Assembly (NCBI GenBank): GCA_017505535.1
Contig: JAFVPD010000014.1
Span: 42,775 to 106,774 of the forward strand
Length of the DNA: 64,000 nt
Source of the DNA: Muribaculaceae bacterium
Lineage (GTDB): Bacteria > Bacteroidota > Bacteroidia > Bacteroidales > Muribaculaceae
Reading direction: 5' to 3'
Part shown: piece by piece, positions 1 through 8,602 of the stretch
Layout: each line of letters opens with the position of its first letter
How positions within the stretch are numbered: the first letter of the stretch is position 1
Notes under the pieces: generated by a model
Told to the model about the DNA's origin: nothing
The model's input: the letters and a program-made list of their open reading frames with translations, nothing else
The model's database searches: none
Program-made: the position numbers and the translations under genes

Positions 1-1
1 G

Positions 2-532
2 AATCGAATGCCACGCGTGAGAGAAGAATATAGCATCACAACATGGATTGAAAGCTACAACCGCCACTACTCGGAACGCAACATGGAAATAACCGGCGCC
101 AATGGTGAGGTGCTTGGATTTGTGCGTACAATATGGTTTGCAATTGATTTGAATAAGCGCACTCCTGGCGATTTGTCAATGCTTGAATCGTTGGCAATAA
201 CAGTGAGTGACCGCCCATGTCCCATTGAAAAACAAGGACGATTGCGCCCGATAGGGGAGCCGACCCACGTGGGAGAATATCGTTTCCGTTATAGTGATAT
301 TGATTTCAATAATCACGTGAACAGTGTGAAATACATGGAACTTTTGTTGAATCAATGGCCTTTGGAGTATCACCAATCACATGATATCGCTCGATTTGAG
401 ATTGCTTACCTTCACGAAACCCACTTTGATGACGAGGTGAAAGTGAATGTGGCGCAAGTGGAAAATGTGGCCGATGCCGAGATTTTGAACGAAAATGCAG
501 TCGCTTGTCGCTGTAGGGTGATATTTAAATGA
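2..532 (+). CDS. Acyl-ACP thioesterase, C-terminal part (5' end outside window)
   Basis: Hydrolyses acyl-ACP to free fatty acid in family members. The frame is open from the first bases of the window, so the start lies upstream; about 177 residues are visible against roughly 250 for the family. Two hot-dog halves are recognisable. The second begins near HVGEYRFRYSDIDFNNHVNS, whose Asn/His residues (NNHVN) match the active-site region of plant and bacterial FatA/B-type enzymes. It sits about 95 bases upstream of ilvC, an arrangement common in Bacteroidales branched-chain amino-acid operons (established knowledge). Its role there is unclear. An internal Met at base 8 is not the true start. Confidence 0.85.
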   Translation, partial: NRMPRVREEYSITTWIESYNRHYSERNMEITGANGEVLGFVRTIWFAIDLNKRTPGDLSMLESLAITVSDRPCPIEKQGRLRPIGEPTHVGEYRFRYSDIDFNNHVNSVKYMELLLNQWPLEYHQSHDIARFEIAYLHETHFDDEVKVNVAQVENVADAEILNENAVACRCRVIFK

Positions 533-593
533 GAAAATGACATTAAAAAGCATATTTTAATAGCAAAATATTTCTCATTAAGCAGAAAAGATG

Positions 594-601
594 TAAATTT
601 G
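594..601 (+). promoter_or_regulatory. Promoter -7 element upstream of ilvC
   Basis: TAAATTTG matches the Bacteroidetes -7 consensus TAnnTTTG and lies 26 bases before the ilvC start. No clear -33 TTTG is visible. It may allow ilvC transcription separate from the upstream thioesterase. Confidence 0.5.
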
Positions 602-627
602 CAACAGAATTATAAGAACTAATATTT

Positions 628-1671
628 ATGGCAAAAATGAATTTTGGAGGAGTAGAAGAAAATGTTGTCCTCCGTGAAGAATTTCCTTTGGAAAAAGCAA
701 GAGAAGTACTCAAAGATGAAACTATCGCAGTGATCGGTTATGGCGTTCAAGGCCCCGGTCAGAGTATGAATCTTCGTGACAATGGTTTTAATGTAATAGT
801 AGGCCAACGCCAAGGCAAAACTTTTGAAAAAGCAATTGCCGATGGTTGGGTTCCCGGTGAAACACTATTCAGCATTGAAGAAGCTTGTCAAAAAGCATCT
901 ATCATCATGTGCTTGCTTTCTGATGCAGCTGTGATTTCAGTATGGCCAACTATCAAACAATATCTCACTCCAGGCAAAGCGCTTTATTTCTCACATGGTT
1001 TTGCAATCACTTGGAGCGATCGCACAGGTGTAGTTCCTCCTGCAGATGTTGACGTAATCCTCGTAGCGCCAAAAGGTTCAGGAACATCACTCCGCACAAT
1101 GTTCCTTGAAGGACGTGGCTTGAACTCTTCTTATGCAGTTTACCAAGATGTAACAGGCCGTGCAATGGACCGCGCTTTGGCAATTGGTATCGGTATCGGT
1201 TCAGGTTACCTCTTTGAAACTACCGTAGAACGTGAAGCAACTTCTGACCTCACAGGTGAACGTGGTTCTTTGATGGGTGCTATTCAAGGTTTGCTTCTTG
1301 CTCAATATGAAGTATTGCGTGAAAATGGACACACACCATCAGAAGCATTCAACGAAACAGTAGAAGAATTGACTCAATCGTTGATGCCATTGTTCGCTAA
1401 GAATGGTATGGACTGGATGTATGCCAACTGCTCAACAACAGCTCAACGTGGAGCACTTGACTGGATGGGCCCCTTCCACGATGCAATCAAACCTGTTGTA
1501 CAAAAACTTTATGATAGCGTAAAGACAGGTAACGAAGCTCAAATTTCAATCGATAGCAACTCTCAACCCGACTATCGTGTGAAACTTGAAGAAGAGCTTA
1601 AACAATTGCGCGAAAGCGAAATGTGGCAAACAGCTGTAACAGTTCGCAAACTTCGCCCTGAAAATAACTAA
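628..1671 (+). CDS. ilvC: Ketol-acid reductoisomerase
   Basis: Second step of valine, leucine and isoleucine synthesis: isomerisation and NADPH-dependent reduction of acetolactate or acetohydroxybutyrate to the dihydroxy acid, in the cytoplasm. The 347-residue length fits a class I enzyme. The Rossmann motif is GYGVQGPGQS near residue 37, a variant of the usual GYGSQGHAQ. The Mg-binding acidic helices of the C-terminal knotted domain start at DLTGERGSLMGAIQG. The ATG has its own -7 element 26 bases upstream and a strong terminator follows. Its neighbour, a thioesterase, matches the ilv operon order seen in Bacteroides. Confidence 0.97.
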   Translation: MAKMNFGGVEENVVLREEFPLEKAREVLKDETIAVIGYGVQGPGQSMNLRDNGFNVIVGQRQGKTFEKAIADGWVPGETLFSIEEACQKASIIMCLLSDAAVISVWPTIKQYLTPGKALYFSHGFAITWSDRTGVVPPADVDVILVAPKGSGTSLRTMFLEGRGLNSSYAVYQDVTGRAMDRALAIGIGIGSGYLFETTVEREATSDLTGERGSLMGAIQGLLLAQYEVLRENGHTPSEAFNETVEELTQSLMPLFAKNGMDWMYANCSTTAQRGALDWMGPFHDAIKPVVQKLYDSVKTGNEAQISIDSNSQPDYRVKLEEELKQLRESEMWQTAVTVRKLRPENN

Positions 1672-1696
1672 TCAAAATAGGTTTTTCATAATGTGA

Positions 1697-1735
1697 ATAA
1701 AGAACGCCGACTCGAGACGAGCCGGCGTTCTTTAT
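1697..1735 (+). terminator. Intrinsic terminator after ilvC
   Basis: A 19-base stem with one A-C mismatch (AATAAAGAACGCCG on the left arm, CGGCGTTCTTTATT on the right) closes a tiny loop 26 bases after the ilvC stop. The arms end in A/T-rich runs on both sides, so it may work in both directions. Confidence 0.85.
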
Positions 1736-1773
1736 TGCTATGTAGTTGCGAAGTCCAATCATGGAGATTAATG

Positions 1774-1905
1774 GGCTCAGTAGTTATTTTGTGTGGGAGA
1801 CGTGCGAAGCACGATTTGTTACAAGGTTGAGATTATACATTAGTGATGTTATCCACACTAAAAAGCGACTGAACCATTTTAATCGGGAGTATGAAGATAT
1901 GGTAG
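1774..1905. repeat. Dispersed repeat, short form (partner at 56.2-56.6 kb)
   Basis: Bases 1774-1812 are identical, in reverse orientation, to 56534-56572 (39 of 39). The next segment (ATTTGTTACAAGGTTG, then GATGTTATCCACAC, then CTGAACCnTTTTA) matches the reverse complement of about 56160-56240. This copy joins those blocks directly; the 56 kb copy has about 290 bases of inverted-repeat DNA between them. It lies between two convergent genes, like its partner. The small open frames here at 1746-2228 are not credible genes. Confidence 0.8.
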
Positions 1906-1981
1906 TCCCTTTCTTGGAATGGAGTGTGGTGTGATTGTTATATGGCAATAATAAAGATACCCCTTGTTTGTGGTATAAAAA

Positions 1982-2012
1982 GAGCAGGCTGCCAGTTGCT
2001 GGCAGCCTGCTC
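1982..2012 (-). terminator. Intrinsic terminator of the OmpA-type gene
   Basis: A perfect 14-base stem (GAGCAGGCTGCCAG / CTGGCAGCCTGCTC) with a three-base loop, followed on the minus strand by TTTTT. It lies just past the stop of the OmpA-family gene. Confidence 0.9.
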
Positions 2013-2038
2013 GCTATGAAGTATGTTGAAATGTTTTA

Positions 2039-3277
2039 TTATTCAGCTTCTTCGATTGTTACCGCACGTCCGAGAGCTTGGTATTTTTCGCCAAGATCTA
2101 CGAGGTTGTTGTGGTTGATAGTTGCTTCAAATTGTTCAGCTGGAACACCTGCACGGAGAAGTTGTTTTTCAACGCCGGCAACGCGGTTTTTGCGAAGACG
2201 AGTGTTGATTTGGTCATTTCCTGTGTAGTTGTCGGCCCAACCTGTGATAACGTATTTAGTTTCGGGGTTATCAAGCATAACTTGAGCACATGCTTTACAG
2301 ATTTCGATATCTTTGCGTGTGAGTTTAGACACGTTGATAGGATAGTAAATTGTAGCAAGAGGAGCTTTTTCTTCAATAACTTCTTTTTCAACAGGACGTT
2401 CAAGACATGCTTTGAGTTGTTGTTCGAGGTCGGCGATGCGAGCATCGGCAGCTTGAAGGCGAGCGAGGATTGCGTCGCAGTTTTCAGGCTCTGGGCAAAC
2501 AGGAACGATAGGTGCATTCCATTCGCGTTTTTTGAATAGATATGTTACTCCGAGATATGCTTGAAGGTCGTGAGAAGTTTTGTTCCAACGCATACCGGGT
2601 TCATCGGGGTGGTTGTCGATTCCGCTGTAACGTATGTCAAGAGAAAGTTGAACTTGCTTGCTTACGTTGAAAGAGTTGATGATACCACCACGGAAAGTCA
2701 ATACGCGGTCGTTGATTTCGTTCCAACCTTCGTCGGTTTGTTCAGGAGTACCGGGATTGTTGTAAACTTTAGCAAAAGTCCAATAGCCACCGGCACCAAC
2801 ATATGCAGTGAGGTTGTATTTGCGACCAGGTTTATAACCACAAGCCCAATTTGTCAAGTTAAACATTACGTCAACAACCGGACCTACATGGTTGAATACT
2901 TGTTTGTAGTGACCATCTACTTTGTTGTCTTCCCAATAGATACCGGGATAGGTTGTAGCGTCTTGTGGGTCAGCCAAACCTTTAGTTTGCAACCAGTTTA
3001 CACCAAGACGAGCGCCGATAATAGGAGAAAACCATTTTCCTACGTATAATGAAGCAGCGGGTGACCAACGATCGAGCCAATCACGCTTAGAGTCATTAGG
3101 TGAAAAATAGATGCCGGCACCACCTTCAGCGGTGATAAACCAATTGTCTTTCATTCTGTTGAAGAGGTAACCCTGGCTGGGATCCTCAACATAAGTGACT
3201 TCCTGAGCAGCCTCTTGAGCAAAGAGAGTTGGGCAGAGGAAAAGCACACTTACCAACGCTAAAAAAACTTTTTTCAT
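2039..3277 (-). CDS. OmpA-family outer membrane protein
   Basis: A major surface porin-like protein that anchors the outer membrane to peptidoglycan. The 412 residues begin with signal peptide MKKVFLALVSVLFLCPTLFA, followed by an 8-stranded-type barrel region (residues about 25-255, many alternating aromatic strands). A short helix with a coiled-coil look (LARLQAADARIADLEQQLKA, about 270-290) comes next, then a C-terminal OmpA domain (about 305-405) with the TGWADNYTG and NxxLRKNRV peptidoglycan-binding motifs. It is monocistronic, with its own terminator. A near-consensus -7 element (TAACTTTA) lies about 57 bases upstream. Confidence 0.93.
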   Translation of the reverse strand: MKKVFLALVSVLFLCPTLFAQEAAQEVTYVEDPSQGYLFNRMKDNWFITAEGGAGIYFSPNDSKRDWLDRWSPAASLYVGKWFSPIIGARLGVNWLQTKGLADPQDATTYPGIYWEDNKVDGHYKQVFNHVGPVVDVMFNLTNWACGYKPGRKYNLTAYVGAGGYWTFAKVYNNPGTPEQTDEGWNEINDRVLTFRGGIINSFNVSKQVQLSLDIRYSGIDNHPDEPGMRWNKTSHDLQAYLGVTYLFKKREWNAPIVPVCPEPENCDAILARLQAADARIADLEQQLKACLERPVEKEVIEEKAPLATIYYPINVSKLTRKDIEICKACAQVMLDNPETKYVITGWADNYTGNDQINTRLRKNRVAGVEKQLLRAGVPAEQFEATINHNNLVDLGEKYQALGRAVTIEEAE

Positions 3278-3333
3278 AGAAGTAATAATTACGGTTATAT
3301 ATTATTTTTATTAATTCATTGATATATTGGCGG

Positions 3334-3341
3334 TAAAGTTA
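3334..3341 (-). promoter_or_regulatory. Possible -7 element for the OmpA-type gene
   Basis: Minus-strand TAACTTTA differs at one position from TAnnTTTG and lies about 57 bases upstream of the start codon. No -33 box is clear. Confidence 0.35.
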
Positions 3342-3456
3342 CGCAAAAAATTTAAATTATGCATTAAATATTGCAAAATTATTTCATTTTTTCGTCCGTA
3401 TGGGGCTGAAAAGCAGTGATTTTTTGCGTTTAGTGGAAAATTTCGCCTAAATTTTC

Positions 3457-5490
3457 TTACTTTTTGATGAATTCTTTCACTTTGTTTAGGATATTGTTTG
3501 CAGTGAATCCGAATTTTTCGTCAAGTACTTTATATGGAGCAGATGCGCCAAAGTGGTTGAGCCCAAATACTGTTCCTTGGCAACCGATTACGCTATACAA
3601 AGTTGAAGGAAGTCCTGCAGTAAGACCAAACACAGGAGTGCCATTTGGTATAACGCTTTCTTTGTATTCGGCTTCTTGGCAATTGTAGAGTCCGATTGAT
3701 GGGATAGATACTACGCGCGATGCAACTCCTTCTTGTTCAAGCATTTTTGCGACTTCACACAACAAAGAAACTTCAGATCCATTACCTACAAGAATTACTT
3801 TGGGGTGAGGGCTGTCGATTACCACATATCCGCCTCGGCGTATTCCTTGTGCTTCGGCATAACGGTCGCCGGTAGCAGAAGGTATGTCGCTGACGTCTTG
3901 ACGAGTGAGAATGAGGGCGGTAGGTGTAGTCTTGTTCTCTAAAGCCATTTCCCAAGCAACGGTTGTCTCGGCGCTATCGGCGGGACGTAGAACCAATACG
4001 CTTGGTTGGCCATTTTGGTTGCGGAGCTCTTCAAGAAGGCGTATTTGAGCTTCTTGTTCAACAGGCTCGTGTGTAGGGCCATCTTCTCCAACTCTGAAGG
4101 CGTCGTGAGAGAATACATATTTCACGGGAAGTTTCATTAAAGCGGCCATACGTATTGCCGGTTTCATATAGTCGGAGAATACGAAGAATGTGCCACATGC
4201 GGCCATCATTCCGCCGTGAAGGATTATACCATTCATGATTGCAGCCATTGTCAATTCGGCAACTCCGGCGTGGAGGAATCCTCCTGAGAAGTCGCCACGA
4301 GTCAATGCCCCGGTTTTCTTTAAGAATGCTTCAGTCTTATCGGAGTTGGCAAGGTCGGCCGATGATACAATCATGTTTTTAACTTTTTCGCCAAGCACAG
4401 AAAGCACGTTGGCCGAAGCTGTGCGAGTTGCACTTCCCGGTTTGTGAGCTATTGCCGAAAAGTCTATTTCAGGAATGCGTTCTGCAATGAAATCGTCGAG
4501 TTGTGCTGCCAATTCGGGATTTTCAGCGGCCCATGCTTTTTCTTCGGCATGACGCGCTGCCACGATTTTACGTAATTCCTCTTTGCGAGTTTCGTATAGA
4601 GCTTTCACTTCGTCCCAAATTATCCATGGATTTTGAGGATCACCACCAAGGTTGGCAACTGTTTTTTCGTAGTCAGCTCCCGATTTGCTCAATGGTTGAC
4701 CATGAGTGCTGCATTTGCCTTCGAAGTTTTCGCCGGTGGCTGTAACACAACCGCGGCCCATGATGGTGTTACCAATGATGAGAGTTGGACGTTCAGTTTC
4801 GGCTATCGCTTTATTGAGTGCTTCAGAGATTTCAACGGGGTTACAACCATCGATTTCGATAACATTCCAACCCCATGCTTGATATTTAGCAGCATAATCT
4901 TCAGTTGTAACGGCGTCAACATCGGTAGATAGTTGTACTTTGTTGCTATCGAAGAACATAATCAAGTTGCTGAGTCCGAGATATCCGGCTATGCGACCGG
5001 CGCCTTGAGCAATTTCCTCTTGGATACCACCATCGGAGATGAATGCATAGGTTTTATGTTCAATCCATTTACCGAAACGAGCGGCAAGGAATCTTTCGGC
5101 AATTGCAGCTCCAACGGCCATAGTGTGTCCTTGTCCCAATGGCCCTGACGTGTTTTCAATACCACGAGCGGGGTCCAATTCGGGGTGTCCAGGGGTTACG
5201 CTTCCCCATTGACGGAATTGTTGAAGTTCTTCAATTGTATATTTGCCCATGAGCGCGAGAACGCTATATAGCATGGGAGACATGTGTCCTGGATCAAGAA
5301 AGAAACGATCTCGTGCAATCCAAGATGGATCGTCGGGGTCGGTTACTAAAAAGTTTGAATAGAGCACGTTGATAAAGTCGGCTCCACCCATAGCACCTCC
5401 CGGGTGTCCTGATTTGGCTTTTTCTACCATTGCGGCAGCGAGAATGCGTATGTTATCTGCTGCCTTGTCTTGCAATATTTTTTTATCCAT
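3457..5490 (-). CDS. tkt: Transketolase
   Basis: Thiamine-diphosphate enzyme moving two-carbon units between sugar phosphates in the non-oxidative pentose phosphate pathway. The 677-residue length is normal. N-terminal catalytic domain: KAKSGHPGGAMGGAD near residue 25, PGHMSPMLYS near 68, and the ThDP/Mg region SDGGIQEE...DSNKV around 151-186, a variant of the canonical GDG...N motif. Pyrimidine-binding domain: FFVFSDYMKPAIRMAALM and HDAFRVGEDGPTHEP around 430-480. C-terminal domain ends in KEFIKK. Monocistronic; a weak -7 element (TACTTTCG) lies at 5523-5530. Confidence 0.97.
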   Translation of the reverse strand: MDKKILQDKAADNIRILAAAMVEKAKSGHPGGAMGGADFINVLYSNFLVTDPDDPSWIARDRFFLDPGHMSPMLYSVLALMGKYTIEELQQFRQWGSVTPGHPELDPARGIENTSGPLGQGHTMAVGAAIAERFLAARFGKWIEHKTYAFISDGGIQEEIAQGAGRIAGYLGLSNLIMFFDSNKVQLSTDVDAVTTEDYAAKYQAWGWNVIEIDGCNPVEISEALNKAIAETERPTLIIGNTIMGRGCVTATGENFEGKCSTHGQPLSKSGADYEKTVANLGGDPQNPWIIWDEVKALYETRKEELRKIVAARHAEEKAWAAENPELAAQLDDFIAERIPEIDFSAIAHKPGSATRTASANVLSVLGEKVKNMIVSSADLANSDKTEAFLKKTGALTRGDFSGGFLHAGVAELTMAAIMNGIILHGGMMAACGTFFVFSDYMKPAIRMAALMKLPVKYVFSHDAFRVGEDGPTHEPVEQEAQIRLLEELRNQNGQPSVLVLRPADSAETTVAWEMALENKTTPTALILTRQDVSDIPSATGDRYAEAQGIRRGGYVVIDSPHPKVILVGNGSEVSLLCEVAKMLEQEGVASRVVSIPSIGLYNCQEAEYKESVIPNGTPVFGLTAGLPSTLYSVIGCQGTVFGLNHFGASAPYKVLDEKFGFTANNILNKVKEFIKK

Positions 5491-5522
5491 GATGTTTTGT
5501 TTGAGATTTTTAATTTATGCTA

Positions 5523-5530
5523 CGAAAGTA
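5523..5530 (-). promoter_or_regulatory. Possible -7 element for tkt
   Basis: Minus-strand TACTTTCG, one base from TAnnTTTG, 33 bases before the transketolase start. Weak on its own. Confidence 0.3.
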
Positions 5531-5632
5531 CAATATTTCTTCCATTTAGACAAATCCGATGGCATTAAACTGAGGTTTTAAAACAAGATATTTTTTAACA
5601 TTGGTGTTTTTATGGCATAAAGGCATAAAAAT

Positions 5633-5669
5633 ACAAGCGAGATAGGCTTCGAAGCACTATCTCGCTTGT
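5633..5669 (-). terminator. Intrinsic terminator of the DUF4494-yggS-MFS operon
   Basis: A 13-base stem (ACAAGCGAGATAG / CTATCTCGCTTGT) followed on the minus strand by ATTTTTATG, just after the MFS stop codon. Confidence 0.88.
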
Positions 5670-5693
5670 GTGTTTATGATAATCTGTTGATGA

Positions 5694-6998
5694 TTATTCA
5701 ACGGGTTGTTTAGAAGGTTTAGACCCAATGAGCGCATAGAATAATAGGTAGGCGAGACCTACAACTACCACCCAGTAGCTTGCTTGGTAACCAACTCCTC
5801 CTTGCATGTCAACAATTGCATTTTGCAACAATGGGAGAACGCCACCACCACACACGAGGGCCATAAAGATACCTGATGCTTTTTCGGTGTATTTGCCTAA
5901 TCCCTCAACAGCAAGGTTGAAGATTCCACCCCACATAACTGAAGTGCAGAGACCTACGAGTACAAGCAACATGGCGTTGATGGGAACGTTTACGAATCCA
6001 AATAAACCTTCTGCGCTATTCTTAAATACGGGCATATTTACCATTGTTTCGGTTGAAGATAAAATGGCACCTAATACCAACGCAATGCCGATAGCTGAAA
6101 CGGTAGTGAGCATTGCTTTTGCCGATACTTTAGCTCCGACTGCGGCTCCCACGAGGCGGCCAATGAGCATTAAGAACCAATAGGTTGCGGCTACTGATCC
6201 GGCGACTGCTTCGGCACCTTCGCTCACGTTGAGCACGTTCAATGAGCCATTTTGGAGCCATTTTTGGAGCACATTGGGGATACCAACTTCGACACCAACA
6301 TAAACGAAGATAGCAACTGCGCCAAGTACAAAATGACGGAACGACATGGGCCCGATTTTTGAACTTTCTTTGTCTGAAGCTTGAGCTTTGTTGTCGTCAG
6401 TTGTTTCGGGAATTCGAGAGATTGATAACACCAAGAATGCAAAAGCAAAGATTCCTAATGCAGCATACATCAAGGGGAATACGTCGCTGATTTGAGCTTT
6501 TGCAACTGAGGGAATCATTATACCGGAAAGAATGATAACGGCTGTTCCGGCGAGTGAGTTGAATGACCCACCAAGTTGAATTAACTGATTACCTTTTTTG
6601 CCTCCGCCTCCAAGAGTGTTGAGCATTGGGTTAACAACGGTGTTGAGCATACACATTGAGAAACCTGCAACAAATGCGCCAAGGAGATATACGGCAAAAC
6701 TTTCGGCAACGCCTGAAATTGTTTGAATGCCTACACCGACAAAACCAACAGCGATAGCGATGAGGGCAGTTTTCTTATAGCCGAGTTTTTGGAGTAATGC
6801 ACCTGAGGGGATTCCCATAACGGCATAGGCTATAAAGTTGGCAAATACGCCCAAGGTGCCTTGCCAATTGGGGATTTTAAATTGATTTTTCAAAATGTCG
6901 CCCATTGGCGATGCGAGGTTTGTGACAAATGAAATCATCGCAAATAGAAATATCATTACGACGATTGGTAGGAAATAATTTTTTTTAGTCTGTCCCAT
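5694..6998 (-). CDS. Sugar MFS transporter, FucP/GluP type
   Basis: Proton-coupled sugar permease of the inner membrane by family. The 434 residues show 12 hydrophobic segments, the first at about 10-28. The central VNPMLNTLGGGGKKGNQL region (about 121-139) followed by LGGSFNSLAGTAV is the signature of the fucose/glucose/galactose permease family. The exact sugar cannot be read from the sequence. It is the last gene of a three-gene minus-strand operon: 20 bases after yggS and ahead of a strong terminator. Confidence 0.85.
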   Translation of the reverse strand: MGQTKKNYFLPIVVMIFLFAMISFVTNLASPMGDILKNQFKIPNWQGTLGVFANFIAYAVMGIPSGALLQKLGYKKTALIAIAVGFVGVGIQTISGVAESFAVYLLGAFVAGFSMCMLNTVVNPMLNTLGGGGKKGNQLIQLGGSFNSLAGTAVIILSGIMIPSVAKAQISDVFPLMYAALGIFAFAFLVLSISRIPETTDDNKAQASDKESSKIGPMSFRHFVLGAVAIFVYVGVEVGIPNVLQKWLQNGSLNVLNVSEGAEAVAGSVAATYWFLMLIGRLVGAAVGAKVSAKAMLTTVSAIGIALVLGAILSSTETMVNMPVFKNSAEGLFGFVNVPINAMLLVLVGLCTSVMWGGIFNLAVEGLGKYTEKASGIFMALVCGGGVLPLLQNAIVDMQGGVGYQASYWVVVVGLAYLLFYALIGSKPSKQPVE

Positions 6999-7018
6999 AA
7001 TGCTTTATGTTATTTATG

Positions 7019-7690
7019 TTAATATTCTCTTATGCCGAAGATGCTCGACCCGATTCTCACCATGTTGCTGCCATGGGCGATGGCAAGTTGATGGTCGTCG
7101 CTCATTCCCATGCTCAATATCGTGAATGCCGGTGCATCTTTTAATGGTAACGATTTAAGTGTTTTAAATGTTTGTGCGATTGCTTCAAAGTCGCTTTCAA
7201 TGCGCATGGTGTCGTCGGTGTTTGATGCCATGCCCATAATTCCACGCACTCTGATATGCTCCAATTTGTTAAGTGTGCCTGATTCTACGAGTGAAATGAG
7301 TTCGTCGGGCGCAAATCCAAATTTTGTTTCCTCTTGAGCTACATGTACTTGCAACAAGACATCTGCAACGCGGTTTATTCGCTGAGCTTCGCTATCGACC
7401 AACTGTAGAAGTCGCTCAGAGTCAATGCTATGAATGAGCGAAACGTGGGGGAGAATCATGCGCACCTTGTTGGTCTGAAGGTGACCTATGAAGTGCCACA
7501 ATATATCCCCGGGAAGTTCTTTGGCTTTGGCAACGAGCTCGGTGGCTCGGCTTTCACCAAAAATGCGATGCCCTTCCTCGTATGCGGCCCTGATGGCATC
7601 GACCGGGTGAAATTTAGAAACAGCAACCAATTCAACGCCTTTAGGTAAAGCGTCAAGACATTTGTGCAGATTTTCTTTTACTTGGTGCAT
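7019..7690 (-). CDS. YggS-family PLP homeostasis protein
   Basis: Cytoplasmic pyridoxal-phosphate-binding protein of the PLPBP/YggS (COG0325) family, which buffers PLP and affects amino-acid balance; no enzyme reaction is established. The 223-residue length is typical. The PLP lysine lies in LVAVSKFHP (about residue 26). GESRATEL matches the usual GEN region, WHFIGHLQTNK (about 65-75) is a family signature, and LSMGMSDD...HGSNMVRIGSSIFG (about 192-221) forms the phosphate-binding end. It sits in an operon 19 bases after a DUF4494 gene. Confidence 0.92.
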   Translation of the reverse strand: MHQVKENLHKCLDALPKGVELVAVSKFHPVDAIRAAYEEGHRIFGESRATELVAKAKELPGDILWHFIGHLQTNKVRMILPHVSLIHSIDSERLLQLVDSEAQRINRVADVLLQVHVAQEETKFGFAPDELISLVESGTLNKLEHIRVRGIMGMASNTDDTMRIESDFEAIAQTFKTLKSLPLKDAPAFTILSMGMSDDHQLAIAHGSNMVRIGSSIFGIREY

Positions 7691-7709
7691 ACCGGTGGTT
7701 TATAGAAAC

Positions 7710-8168
7710 TTAAGCGGGATCTTCAGCCGGCTTCATTGTGCCGAGTTTTACTTTATAGACGTCCATGATTGGGGTTTCGGTGATTGACACGATGTCAAAA
7801 TCGGCCATAGTGCCTTTCATGCCTTCCATGAAATTGTCAAGAGCCTCTTTGAAATTGTTGGCGGCTACAAGTATAAATGAGATGCTTTTTTTCTCAACAG
7901 CTGATTTTTCGTCGATTGTGATAAATGCCACTTTTACGAGATACCATTTATCGGCGCTATCGTCCCAGAAAATTTCTGAAATTTTGGTGCGTTTAACTGC
8001 TGATACGGTGAAATCGCCTGATATGAAAGGTGTTAGCTCTTCGATGATGCGTGCTTCGGCTTCAGTAAAAGATAACGCATCAACCATGTAGGGTTCGTTA
8101 ACTTTTTTCTGAACACCATTTTCCATCATTTTATCATATCTGACTTTGCATTCAAACCAATTTGCCAT
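7710..8168 (-). CDS. DUF4494 domain protein
   Basis: A 152-residue soluble protein of unknown function found across Bacteroidetes. It starts MANWFECKVRYDKMMENG and has the family's YMVDALSFTEAEARIIEE segment near residue 26. There is no signal peptide or membrane segment. It heads the DUF4494-yggS-MFS operon, with a consensus -7 element 44 bases before its ATG. The link with yggS recurs in this phylum (established knowledge, from memory), but no function is assigned. Confidence 0.88.
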   Translation of the reverse strand: MANWFECKVRYDKMMENGVQKKVNEPYMVDALSFTEAEARIIEELTPFISGDFTVSAVKRTKISEIFWDDSADKWYLVKVAFITIDEKSAVEKKSISFILVAANNFKEALDNFMEGMKGTMADFDIVSITETPIMDVYKVKLGTMKPAEDPA

Positions 8169-8211
8169 AGGTATAATTTGTGTATTTAGAGTAAAAATAT
8201 TAATATCTCTA

Positions 8212-8219
8212 CAAAGGTA
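8212..8219 (-). promoter_or_regulatory. Promoter -7 element of the DUF4494 operon
   Basis: Minus-strand TACCTTTG is a full match to TAnnTTTG, 44 bases upstream of the DUF4494 start. Confidence 0.6.
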
Positions 8220-8304
8220 CGATTATTTAAATAAGAAATATAGTTTTGTGTGGAAGAAGAATTATTAAAAAATGTTGAAATGAAAAAAGTCCTTATATTT
8301 TGAT

Positions 8305-8312
8305 TATTTTTG
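8305..8312 (+). promoter_or_regulatory. Promoter -7 element of the cytochrome bd operon
   Basis: TATTTTTG matches TAnnTTTG and lies 31 bases before the DUF4492 start. It is probably the start point for the DUF4492-cydA-cydB transcript. Confidence 0.55.
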
Positions 8313-8343
8313 CAAAACTAATCTCATTTAAAAAAGAAGATTA

Positions 8344-8577
8344 ATGCCAATGAAAAATAATCAAGAATCAATCATCAGACGCATTCTGCGATTTTATGTC
8401 GAGGGTTTCAAATCGATGACTGTCGGCCGATACCTATGGGCGATGATTCTCATCAAGTTGGTGATATTGTTTTTTGTTTTCAAATTGTGCTTTTTCCCCG
8501 ATTTGCTTAGTCGGGACTACGATACAGATGAAGAAAGAGCTCAAGCAGTTCGCAGCTCATTATTAGATAACCGATAA
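8344..8577 (+). CDS. DUF4492 small membrane protein of the cyd operon
   Basis: A 77-residue protein with one transmembrane segment (LWAMILIKLVILFFVFKLCFF, about residues 29-49; only part quoted) preceded by a basic N-terminus. DUF4492 proteins lie directly upstream of cydA in many Bacteroidetes and epsilon-proteobacteria. By position it may be an assembly or accessory subunit of cytochrome bd, comparable in idea to CydX; this is inference. The start ATG lies 31 bases after a -7 element, and cydA follows after 25 bases. Confidence 0.85.
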   Translation: MPMKNNQESIIRRILRFYVEGFKSMTVGRYLWAMILIKLVILFFVFKLCFFPDLLSRDYDTDEERAQAVRSSLLDNR

Positions 8578-8602
8578 TATTAATCTTAAATAAACAATAG
8601 AG

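Noticed and set aside
1746..2228. Two small forward frames after ilvC
   Set aside because: They lie across a terminator, a dispersed repeat and the antisense of the OmpA gene; no start context and no protein-like composition.
2078..2539. Long frames opposite the OmpA-type gene
   Set aside because: Shadows of a well-supported coding region; low-complexity and with no independent signals.
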